From positions 1 to 13,153 of the forward strand of contig CAYWKV010000069.1 of assembly GCA_964458835.1 (NCBI GenBank): a stretch of DNA of 13,153 nucleotides, written 5' to 3'. Below, piece by piece: positions 7,344 to 13,153 of the stretch (its first letter is position 1; each line of letters opens with the position of its first letter). A program made the position numbers and the translations under genes. This stretch comes from JAHJQQ01 sp964458835 (GTDB taxonomy: Bacteria; Pseudomonadota; Gammaproteobacteria; Thiohalobacterales; Thiohalobacteraceae). A model generated the notes under the pieces. The model saw only the letters and a list, made by a program, of their open reading frames with translations. It ran no database searches and was not told where the DNA came from.

Positions 7344-7405
7344 CGTACCGCCGGCGGAGTCACCGCGCCGGCGGGCGGGTTGTACCGGGTGCAGGTGCGG
7401 TACCC
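7344..7405 (+). repeat. Direct repeat, right copy (truA 3' fragment)
   Basis: Exact 62-base copy of 2765-2826, offset by 4579 bases in the same orientation. It lies 20 bases beyond the end of the IS3 remnant. Together the two copies bracket the accessory DNA, and recombination between them would remove the insert and restore one continuous truA. Confidence 0.95.
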
Positions 7406-7454
7406 GGAATGCTTCGGGCTCCCACAGGCCGTGCCGCCGCCCCGCATGGGGTGA
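7344..7454 (+). pseudogene. truA: Duplicated 3' end of truA
   Basis: The frame reads 'RTAGGVTAPAGGLYRVQV', then 'RYPECFGLPQAVPPPRMG' and TGA at 7452-7454. It corresponds to the last 36 or so residues of TruA. It has no start and no upstream TruA sequence, so it cannot make a working enzyme. The first 62 bases equal 2765-2826. The following codons keep mostly the same residues but use different codons (CCC/CCG, GGA/GGG, TTG/CTC, CCG/CCA). As it sits directly before trpF, where truA normally ends, it is probably the original host truA tail left behind after insertion. Confidence 0.9.
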
Positions 7455-7550
7455 GTGGCGGCCGGTCGCCGGACGGTGGCACAATAGCCGTTTCCCGGCC
7501 TGATCGCGGCAGATTCATGGAAAATCAGTTTGGAAGCGGGTGGCTCCAGC

Positions 7551-8186
7551 GTGCGGACGCGGGTTAAAATCTGCGGCATTACCCGTCCGGAGGACGGTGT
7601 GCGCGCGGCGGCGCTGGGCGCCGACGCGGTGGGTCTGGTGTTCTACCCGCGCAGCCCGCGGGTGGTGACGGTCGGACAGGCGCGGGAGATCGCCGCGGCG
7701 CTGCCGCCGTTCGTCGCGCGCGTGGGCTTGTTCGTCGACGCCGCCGTCGCCGAGGTCGAGGCCGTTCTGGAGCAGTTGCCCCTGGACCTGCTGCAGTTCC
7801 ACGGCGAAGAGCCCGAGGCCTACTGCGTGCAGTTCGGGCACCCGTATCTGAAGGCCGTGCGGATGCATCCGCAGCGGGACGTCGTCGCCTACATGGATGC
7901 GTATCCCAGCGCCGCCGGCTTTCTGCTCGATGCCTATCACCCGGCGGTGCCGGGCGGCAGCGGTGAGCGCTTCGACTGGTCACGCGTGCCGGTGCAGCGG
8001 CCGGCGCCGATCGTGCTGGCGGGCGGCCTGCATCCCGGCAACGTCGCCGATGCCGTGCGGCAGGTGCGGCCGTTCGCGGTGGACGTCAGCAGCGGCGTCG
8101 AAGCGGCCAAGGGCATCAAGGATCCGGCCAAGATGATGGAATTCATTCGAGGAGTGCAACGTGCCGACCACGAATACGGCGCCTAA
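7551..8186 (+). CDS. trpF: Phosphoribosylanthranilate isomerase TrpF
   Basis: TrpF isomerises N-(5-phosphoribosyl)anthranilate to the CdRP intermediate in tryptophan synthesis, a cytoplasmic TIM-barrel enzyme. Seen here: 'VKICGIT' with the catalytic Cys (C8), 'GADAVGLVFYPRSPR', 'VGLFVDA', 'LLQFHGEE', the catalytic Asp in 'FLLDAYH' (D127), and the phosphate-binding 'LAGGLHPGNV' and 'VDVSSGVE'. I chose the GTG at 7551, which gives 211 residues and the usual N-terminus directly before 'RTRVKICGIT'. An in-frame TTG at 7530 would add seven residues. The 3' end overlaps trpB by 26 bases, suggesting translational coupling. In related genomes trpF follows truA closely, but the insert separates them here, so the trp genes probably need their own promoter in 7455-7550. 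No attenuator is evident. Confidence 0.95.
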   Translation: MRTRVKICGITRPEDGVRAAALGADAVGLVFYPRSPRVVTVGQAREIAAALPPFVARVGLFVDAAVAEVEAVLEQLPLDLLQFHGEEPEAYCVQFGHPYLKAVRMHPQRDVVAYMDAYPSAAGFLLDAYHPAVPGGSGERFDWSRVPVQRPAPIVLAGGLHPGNVADAVRQVRPFAVDVSSGVEAAKGIKDPAKMMEFIRGVQRADHEYGA

Positions 8187-9390
8187 GCCCGCGAGCTGGC
8201 GCGACCTGCCGGATGCCGACGGGCATTTCGGACCCTATGGCGGCCGCTTCGTCGCCGAGACGCTGATGGAGCCCATCGAGGAGCTGCGCCTCGCCTACGA
8301 GCGCCTGCGCGACGATCCCGAGTTCCTGGCCGAACTGGACCGCGATCTCGCCCAGTACGTCGGCCGTCCGTCGCCGCTCTATCATGCCGAACGCTGGAGC
8401 GCCAAACTCGGCGGCGCGCAGATCTACCTCAAGCGCGAGGATCTCAATCACACCGGCGCGCACAAGATCAACAACACCATGGGCCAGGGCCTGCTGGCGC
8501 GGCATATGGGCAAGACGCGCGTGATCGGCGAGACCGGTGCCGGCCAGCACGGTGTCGCCACCGCGACCGTGGCCGCGCGGCTCGGCATGGAATGCGTGAT
8601 CTACATGGGCGCCGAGGACATCAGGCGTCAGTCCAGCAACGTTTACCGCATGCGCCTGCTCGGTGCCGAGGTGGTGTCGGTCGAGTCCGGTTCGAAGACG
8701 CTCAAGGACGCGTTGAACGAAGCGATGCGCGACTGGGTGACCAATATCGACAACACCTTCTACATCATCGGCACCGTCGCCGGCCCGCATCCCTATCCGG
8801 CCATGGTGCGTGACTTCCAGGCGGTGATCGGCCGCGAGGCGCGCACGCAGATCCTCGATCAGGCCGGGCGCCTGCCGGATGCGCTGATCGCCTGCGTCGG
8901 CGGCGGTTCCAACGCCATCGGGCTGTTCCATCCCTTCCTGGATGACGAGGGCGTCGCGCTGTACGGCGTCGAGGGCGGCGGCGACGGGATCGCCTCCGGC
9001 CGCCATGCCGCGCCGCTCGCCGCGGGCCGGCCCGGGGTCCTGCACGGCAACCGCACCTATCTGATGGAAGACGACGACGGCCAGATCATCGAGACGCATT
9101 CCATCTCCGCCGGTCTGGACTATCCCGGCGTCGGTCCCGAACACGCCTGGCTCAAGGATACCGGCCGTGCGCGCTATGTCCCGGTCACCGACGCCGAAGC
9201 GCTGGAGGCCTTCCACAGCCTGACCCGCGTCGAGGGCATCATCCCCGCGCTCGAATCCAGCCATGCGCTGGCCTACGCCATGCAGCTCGCGCCGACCCTG
9301 GACCGGGACCGGATCATCATCGTCAATCTTTCCGGTCGCGGCGACAAGGATATCCACACCGTGGCCGCGCGCGAGGGCATCACCGTATGA
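8161..9390 (+). CDS. trpB: Tryptophan synthase beta chain TrpB
   Basis: TrpB joins indole and serine to make tryptophan, using pyridoxal phosphate, in the alpha2-beta2 complex with TrpA. The 409-residue product has the family length. It shows 'GHFGPYGGRFVAETLM' near the start, the PLP lysine in 'HTGAHKINN' (K102), 'ETGAGQHGVATA', the phosphate-binding loop 'GGGSNAIG' (247-254), and a late 'LSGRGDKD'. The start is a GTG with GAGGAG at 8149-8154, six bases upstream, inside the end of trpF. The stop codon overlaps the trpA start (ATGA), a classic coupling that helps equal subunit production. Confidence 0.98.
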   Translation: MPTTNTAPKPASWRDLPDADGHFGPYGGRFVAETLMEPIEELRLAYERLRDDPEFLAELDRDLAQYVGRPSPLYHAERWSAKLGGAQIYLKREDLNHTGAHKINNTMGQGLLARHMGKTRVIGETGAGQHGVATATVAARLGMECVIYMGAEDIRRQSSNVYRMRLLGAEVVSVESGSKTLKDALNEAMRDWVTNIDNTFYIIGTVAGPHPYPAMVRDFQAVIGREARTQILDQAGRLPDALIACVGGGSNAIGLFHPFLDDEGVALYGVEGGGDGIASGRHAAPLAAGRPGVLHGNRTYLMEDDDGQIIETHSISAGLDYPGVGPEHAWLKDTGRARYVPVTDAEALEAFHSLTRVEGIIPALESSHALAYAMQLAPTLDRDRIIIVNLSGRGDKDIHTVAAREGITV

Positions 9391-10214
9391 GCCGCATCGC
9401 CGCACGCTTCGCCCAGCTGGCGCAAACCGGCCGCAAGGCGCTCATTCCCTATGTGACCGCCGGCGATCCCCACCCCGACGTCACCGTGCCGCTGATGCAT
9501 GCGATGGTCGCGGCCGGCGTCGATCTGATCGAGCTCGGTGTGCCGTTCTCCGATCCCATGGCGGACGGTCCGGTCGTGCAGGCCGCCTGCGAGCGTGCGC
9601 TCAGGCACCACGTGAATCTGCGCGGTGTGCTCGACATGGTGCGCCGCTTTCGCGAGCAGGATCAGGACACGCCGGTCATCCTGATGGGTTACCTCAATCC
9701 CGTCGAGGTCATGGGCTATGCCGAGTTCGCCCGGGCGGCGCGCACCGCCGGCGTCGACGGCGTCCTGACGGTGGATCTGCCGCCGGAGGAGGCGGGTGGT
9801 CTGCTGGCCGAGCTGCGCCAGGCGGAGATCGATCCCATTTTCCTGCTGTCGCCCAACACCAGCGACGAGCGCGCGCGCCGGGTCGCGGCGCAGGCCGGCG
9901 GCTTCCTCTACTACGTGTCCTTCAAGGGTGTCACCGGCGCGAACCGCCAGGACGTCCAGGCGGTGGCCGCCAACCTGAATGCCATCCGCCGGCTGACGGA
10001 TATCCCGCTCGGCGTCGGCTTCGGCATCAGCGATGCACGCGCCGCGGCCGACGTCGCGGCCGTCGCCGATGCCGTCGTCGTCGGCAGCGCGCTGATCAAG
10101 CATATCGCCGAGCTGGCTGACCAGCCGGATCGCATCGCCGACCGTGTCGGTGCCGTCCTCCGGGATATGCGCCAGGCCATGGATGCGCAGCAGCGCAAGG
10201 CCGCAACCAGTTGA
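9387..10214 (+). CDS. trpA: Tryptophan synthase alpha chain TrpA
   Basis: TrpA cleaves indole-3-glycerol phosphate and channels the indole to TrpB. The 275-residue product carries both catalytic residues at the canonical numbers, E49 ('LIELGVPFSDP') and D60 ('MADGP'). It also has 'IPYVTAGDP', 'LMGYLNPV', 'GVDGVLTVDLPPEE', 'FLLSPNTS', 'YYVSFKGVTG' and the phosphate-binding 'GVGFGIS' and 'VVGSALI'. The ATG overlaps the trpB stop. The stop is followed at once by a repeat element, so this is probably the end of the trp gene group. Confidence 0.98.
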   Translation: MSRIAARFAQLAQTGRKALIPYVTAGDPHPDVTVPLMHAMVAAGVDLIELGVPFSDPMADGPVVQAACERALRHHVNLRGVLDMVRRFREQDQDTPVILMGYLNPVEVMGYAEFARAARTAGVDGVLTVDLPPEEAGGLLAELRQAEIDPIFLLSPNTSDERARRVAAQAGGFLYYVSFKGVTGANRQDVQAVAANLNAIRRLTDIPLGVGFGISDARAAADVAAVADAVVVGSALIKHIAELADQPDRIADRVGAVLRDMRQAMDAQQRKAATS

Positions 10215-10221
10215 ACCTAAA

Positions 10222-10371
10222 AACTTATTTCAGCCACGGAAGCACACGGAAGACACTGAAATGAAACCTCGTCGGGAAGCCCCGGCTCAGCGCCTGGCAG
10301 ATGGAGAGGGCCGGTGTGTGAAGCGTATGAACTTGTCCGTGTTTTTCGGTGTGTTTCCGTGGCAAACACGG
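10222..10371. repeat. Second copy of the dispersed inverted-repeat element
   Basis: This fills the gap between trpA and accD. Bases 10222-10266 match 1077-1121 at 41 of 45 positions, and later blocks also align with the element at 991-1264. An inverted repeat joins 10234-10250 and 10346-10362 (15 of 17), and a smaller one joins 10337-10344 and 10364-10371 (8 of 8, CCGTGTTT/AAACACGG). Reading frames through it are not genes. Functionally it could shape mRNA stability between the two genes. Confidence 0.75.
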
Positions 10372-10405
10372 TTTTTGGCTTGAAATCTTCTGATCGGAAT
10401 TGACT

Positions 10406-11266
10406 ATGAGCTGGTTCGAAAAATTGCTGCCGACGCGTATCCGTACCGAAGGCGGTGCCAAACGCACCGTGCCGGAGGGGTTGTGGACCAAATGTGATGC
10501 CTGCAGCGCCGTGCTCTATCGGACCGAGCTGGAGCGCAATCTGGAGGTGTGCCCGAAATGTGCGCACCACATGCGCATCGGCGCGCGCCGCCGGCTGGAT
10601 GCCTTTCTCGACAGCGAACCGCGCGAGGAGATCGCTGCCAAGGTGGAGCCGGTCGACGTCCTGAAGTTCAGGGACAGCAAGAAATATAAGGATCGCCTGC
10701 TGCAGGCGCAGAAGAAGACCGACGAGAAGGATGCACTCATCGTCATGCGTGGCCAGGTCAAGGGCGTGCCGCTGGTGGCCTGCGCCTTCGAGTTTGGCTT
10801 CATGGGCGGCTCCATGGGTGCCGTAGTCGGTGAGCGCTTCGTGCGTGCGGTGAACCTGTGCCGGGAACAGAATCTCCCGCTGGTGTGCTTCTCGGCGAGC
10901 GGCGGTGCGCGTATGCAGGAGGCGCTGTTCTCGCTCATGCAGATGGCCAAGACCAGCGCGGCGCTGGCCAAGCTCGCCCAGGCGCGGCTGCCGTACGTCT
11001 CCGTACTGACCGATCCGACCATGGGCGGCGTGTCGGCGAGCCTCGCCATGCTCGGTGATGTGCACATCGCCGAGCCGAACGCGCTCATCGGCTTCGCCGG
11101 CCCACGCGTCATCGAGCAGACGGTGCGCGAGACCCTGCCGGAGGGCTTCCAGCGCAGCGAATTCCTGCTCGCCCACGGCGCCATCGACATGATCGTCGAT
11201 CGCCGCGATCTGCGCGACCGCGTCGCCAGCCTGCTCGGCATCCTGCTGCACCGCAAGCCGGCCTGA
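10406..11266 (+). CDS. accD: Acetyl-CoA carboxylase carboxyltransferase subunit beta AccD
   Basis: AccD, with AccA, transfers the carboxyl group from biotin-BCCP to acetyl-CoA, giving malonyl-CoA for fatty acid synthesis. The 286-residue protein starts 'MSWFEKLLPTRI'. It has the N-terminal zinc ribbon (C30, C33, C49, C52), then 'KDVLKFRDSKKYKDRL'-like sequence, 'EFGFMGGSMGAVVGERFVRA', 'CFSASGGARMQEAL', 'LTDPTMGGVSAS' and 'GFAGPRVIEQTVRE', all typical. The ATG at 10406 matches the E. coli start; an in-frame TTG two codons earlier is less likely. GGAA around 10395-10398 is a modest ribosome binding site. It lacks the Pro-rich tail seen in E. coli AccD, which is normal variation. The flanking repeats suggest it may be transcribed separately from trpA. 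Confidence 0.97.
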   Translation: MSWFEKLLPTRIRTEGGAKRTVPEGLWTKCDACSAVLYRTELERNLEVCPKCAHHMRIGARRRLDAFLDSEPREEIAAKVEPVDVLKFRDSKKYKDRLLQAQKKTDEKDALIVMRGQVKGVPLVACAFEFGFMGGSMGAVVGERFVRAVNLCREQNLPLVCFSASGGARMQEALFSLMQMAKTSAALAKLAQARLPYVSVLTDPTMGGVSASLAMLGDVHIAEPNALIGFAGPRVIEQTVRETLPEGFQRSEFLLAHGAIDMIVDRRDLRDRVASLLGILLHRKPA

Positions 11267-11274
11267 ATGCATTT

Positions 11275-11433
11275 CAACACCAAGGCGCGCGAAGGGAATC
11301 CAAACCCCTGTTGGCCACGAAATCCACGAAACCCACGAACGGGGAAGAAAGCGGGGTTTCGCCCAATTCAGTTTTCGTGGGTTTCGTGGATTTCGTGGCT
11401 ATCGAAGGTTTTCCTTCGCGCGCCTTCGTGTTG
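11275..11433. repeat. Long palindromic element between accD and folC
   Basis: The outer arms 11275-11295 and 11413-11433 are complementary at 20 of 21 positions (core AAGGCGCGCGAAGG). The inner arms 11314-11339 and 11374-11399 are perfect over 26 bases and are built from tandem TTTCGTGG-type units: TTTCGTGGG, TTTCGTGGA, TTTCGTGGC at 11373-11399. The whole 159-base unit can fold into one long hairpin. It begins nine bases after the accD stop and ends 26 bases before folC. It differs in sequence from the CCACGGAAGCACACGG family but has a similar design. It could act as a terminator-like or mRNA-stabilising structure or be a MITE/REP-like element. Confidence 0.85.
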
Positions 11434-11459
11434 ACACTCTCTTTGGCGTACTTCTGACC

Positions 11460-12716
11460 ATGCGCTTTCAGACCCTCGCCGAATGGCTCGCCTGGCAGGA
11501 GACGCTGCATCCTAAGGCCATCGATCTGGGGCTGGAGCGGGTGCGGGCGGTGGCGCGGCGCATGCAACTGCTCGCGCCGCGGCATGCCGTCATCACCGTG
11601 GCGGGCACCAACGGCAAGGGTTCCAGCGTGGCCATGCTCGAGGCCATCCTCGCCTGTGCCGGCCACCGCGTTGGTGCCTACACCTCTCCGCATCTGTGGC
11701 GTTACAACGAACGCATCCGTATCGACCGGCGGGCGGCGGACGATGCCGACATCGTCGCGGCCTTCGCGCGCATCGATGCGGCGCGCGGCGATGTCTCGCT
11801 GTCTTATTTCGAATTCGGCACGCTGGCCGCGCTGGACTTTTTGCAACGTGCCGATCTGGATGTCGCGGTACTCGAAGTGGGGCTGGGCGGGCGACTGGAC
11901 GCGGTCAACGTGCTGGACGCCGATTGTGCGCTGGTGACCGGTATCGGCATCGATCACATCGAGTGGCTGGGCGCGGATCGCGAGTCCATCGGCCGGGAGA
12001 AGGCCGGCATCTTCCGTGCCGGGCGCCCGGCGGTGTGCTCCGACCCGCAGCCGCCGGACAGCGTGGCGGCCGTCGCCGCCGCGGTCGGGGCGCTGTGGTT
12101 CGCGTTGGGGCAGCAGTACGGTTACCGCCCCGGCGTCGGGTGCTGGGACTGGTGGGGGCCGGGCGCAGAGCTCACGGGCCTGCCGCCACCGGCACTGCCC
12201 GGCGGCTTCCAGCTCCAGAACGCCGCCGGTGTGCTCATGGTGCTGCGCAGTCTCGGCGAGCGTCTGCCGATCACGCTGCAGGCGATCCACGATGGCCTGT
12301 GTCAGGCGCGCGTGGCCGGGCGCTTCACGGTAGTCCCCGGCGCCGTCGAGACGATCTTCGATGTTGCCCACAATCCGCACGCCGCGGCGGCTCTGGCCGC
12401 CACGCTCGGCGAGCGTCCCTGTGCCGGCCGGACGCTGGCGGTCTGCGGCATGCTGGCGGACAAGGATGCCGCCGGCATCGCCACCGCCCTAGGGTCGGTG
12501 GTGGATCATTGGTTTCTCGGCGGACTGGGCGGCGACCGCGGTCAGAGCGCTGTGGCGCTCGCTGCGCGCATGGCCGTGCCCGAGCCACAGCGCACGCTCT
12601 GCGCGGACGTGGACGCGGCGCTGGCGGCGGCGCGCGCGGCGGCCGTCGCGGGGGACCGCATCGTCGTGTTCGGGTCCTTCCACACCATAGCGGAGCTGCT
12701 GCCGCCGGGCCTATAA
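11460..12716 (+). CDS. folC: Dihydrofolate synthase / folylpolyglutamate synthase FolC
   Basis: FolC adds glutamate to dihydropteroate and then further glutamates to tetrahydrofolate, in the cytoplasm with ATP. The 418-residue product fits the family. Seen: 'HPKAIDLGLERV' (17-28), the P-loop 'GTNGKGS' (49-55), 'YTSPHLWRYNERI', 'YFEFGTLAAL', 'VLEVGLGGRLDAVN', 'GIDHIEWLG', 'IGREKAGIF', 'ARVAGRF', the Mur-ligase C-terminal 'DVAHNPHA', and 'VFGSFHTIAE'. The ATG at 11460 gives the expected N-terminus; no good Shine-Dalgarno sequence is visible before it, so initiation may be weak or dependent on the adjacent hairpin element. The stop codon lies inside a TATAAT sequence that may serve dedD. Confidence 0.97.
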   Translation: MRFQTLAEWLAWQETLHPKAIDLGLERVRAVARRMQLLAPRHAVITVAGTNGKGSSVAMLEAILACAGHRVGAYTSPHLWRYNERIRIDRRAADDADIVAAFARIDAARGDVSLSYFEFGTLAALDFLQRADLDVAVLEVGLGGRLDAVNVLDADCALVTGIGIDHIEWLGADRESIGREKAGIFRAGRPAVCSDPQPPDSVAAVAAAVGALWFALGQQYGYRPGVGCWDWWGPGAELTGLPPPALPGGFQLQNAAGVLMVLRSLGERLPITLQAIHDGLCQARVAGRFTVVPGAVETIFDVAHNPHAAAALAATLGERPCAGRTLAVCGMLADKDAAGIATALGSVVDHWFLGGLGGDRGQSAVALAARMAVPEPQRTLCADVDAALAAARAAAVAGDRIVVFGSFHTIAELLPPGL

Positions 12717-12717
12717 T
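12712..12717 (+). promoter_or_regulatory. Possible -10 box for dedD overlapping the folC stop
   Basis: A perfect TATAAT overlaps the last codons of folC, 63 bases upstream of the dedD start. At the expected spacing upstream there is no recognisable -35 (AGCGGA at 17 bases) and no extended -10 TG. A promoter is possible but unproven; read-through from folC is the alternative. Confidence 0.3.
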
Positions 12718-12730
12718 GCGCGGACTCGAA

Positions 12731-12755
12731 GCCGTCGCCGGGGGGCGGCGACGGC
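12731..12755 (+). other. 10-bp perfect hairpin in the dedD leader
   Basis: The arms 12731-12740 (GCCGTCGCCG) and 12746-12755 (CGGCGACGGC) are exact complements around a GGGGG loop. The hairpin sits between the folC stop and the dedD ribosome binding site. No T-tract follows, so it is not a clear terminator. It may attenuate read-through or stabilise the dedD transcript. Confidence 0.45.
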
Positions 12756-12779
12756 CCGGCACCACAGCGAGGTAACGAC

Positions 12780-13153
12780 GTGGACAATCTGGTCAAGCAG
12801 CGCGTCATCGGCGCCATCGTACTGGTGGCCCTGGCGGTGATCTTCGTGCCCATGCTGTTCGAATCCCCCGAGGACGAGCTCGGACCGGTGGGCAGCAATC
12901 TTCCGGCCGAACCGGACAGCATCGTGCGCGATCGCATCGAGCCGCTGACCTTGCCGGAGCCGCCCGCCGAGCCCGAGCCCGCTCCGCAGGTGGTTCTGGA
13001 GGAGCCTGCCGATCCCAGCGCCGCCAATGCCGATGCGGCCATCGATGCAGCGAACGGCGGCACCGGGCCGGCCGCGCCGCCGGAAGGAAGCGCCGATACG
13101 GAGACTGCGCAGCCCGCGCCGGCAACGCCGCCCGCCACGGAGCCCGCGCCGGC
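12780..13153 (+). CDS. dedD: DedD-like SPOR-domain division protein (N-terminal part)
   Basis: DedD is a single-pass inner-membrane protein whose C-terminal SPOR domain binds septal peptidoglycan. The frame starts at a GTG, with GAGG at 12769-12772 seven bases upstream, giving 'MDNLVKQRVIGAIVLVALAV', the hallmark N-terminus of this family with a transmembrane segment at about residues 9-27 ('VIGAIVLVALAVIFVPMLF'). A long Pro/Ala/Glu-rich periplasmic linker follows to the window end. The SPOR domain would lie beyond it. Its position right after folC is the conserved gammaproteobacterial order. The call rests on the N-terminus and context. Confidence 0.88.
   Translation, partial: MDNLVKQRVIGAIVLVALAVIFVPMLFESPEDELGPVGSNLPAEPDSIVRDRIEPLTLPEPPAEPEPAPQVVLEEPADPSAANADAAIDAANGGTGPAAPPEGSADTETAQPAPATPPATEPAP

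Noticed and set aside
5448..7484. 678-codon open frame on the minus strand
   Set aside because: It runs antisense through the Sel1 gene, whose protein has a signal peptide and clear repeats, and across an IS remnant. The antisense translation is low-complexity Leu/Arg-rich and arises from GC-rich codon structure.
7517..7567. 16-codon peptide before trpF as a trp leader peptide
   Set aside because: It has only one Trp codon, runs into the trpF coding sequence, and there is no terminator/antiterminator pair as in an attenuator.
8143..9405. 420-codon open frame antisense to trpB
   Set aside because: TrpB is unmistakable on the + strand; the antisense frame is a GC-rich shadow with no family features.
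10144..10383. Open frames through the repeat elements
   Set aside because: They are translations of the inverted-repeat element and trpA 3' end, a common source of spurious gene calls.
11373..11399. Tandem TTTCGTGG units as a CRISPR array
   Set aside because: The units are adjacent with no spacers and form one arm of a palindrome; no cas genes are present.

Overview
This is a GC-rich gammaproteobacterial chromosome segment. The conserved order fimV - membrane protein - truA - trpF - trpB - trpA - accD - folC - dedD, all on the + strand, is the housekeeping neighbourhood known from Pseudomonas-like and purple-sulfur/Chromatiales-like gammaproteobacteria. The proteins match that group closely (for example TrpA has its catalytic Glu and Asp at the canonical positions 49 and 60). 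I cannot name the species.

Layout. 1-911: 3' part of fimV, with an in-frame TAG just upstream of the recognisable domain, followed by a clear intrinsic terminator. 991-1264: an intergenic element built of two interlocked inverted repeats. 1347-2033: polytopic membrane protein resembling the CbiQ/EcfT family. 2096-2902: truA. 2903-7343: an accessory insert between truA and trpF. It holds a decayed IS3-family transposase (3199-3791), a large secreted Sel1-repeat protein of unknown function (4041-6869) and a second, different IS3-family remnant (7021-7323). 7344-7454: a duplicated 3' end of truA, starting with a 62-bp perfect copy of truA sequence. 7551-10214: trpF-trpB-trpA with overlapping ends. 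10222-10371: a second copy of the dispersed element family. 10406-11266: accD. 11275-11433: a second type of long palindromic element. 11460-12716: folC. 12780 to the window end: start of dedD.

How the genes relate. TrpF, TrpB and TrpA carry out the last steps of tryptophan synthesis and look translationally coupled. AccD commits carbon to fatty acid synthesis, FolC makes and polyglutamylates folates, TruA modifies tRNA anticodon arms, and FimV and DedD are cell-envelope proteins (polar organisation and septal peptidoglycan binding). They are a conserved neighbourhood, not one pathway.

Most interesting part. The truA-trpF junction has been opened by about 4.6 kb. The two truA 3' ends are identical for 62 bp and then diverge mostly at synonymous positions, as if ends from two lineages were joined at the repeat. 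The cargo is an uncharacterised 942-residue exported protein with a duplicated, apparently Cys-paired N-terminal domain, about eight Sel1 repeats, a Gln/Arg/Glu-rich coiled coil and a six-cysteine C-terminal domain. Spacers not listed as features (for example 6870-7020 and 2034-2095) show nothing I can name. No tRNA, rRNA or CRISPR array was seen.
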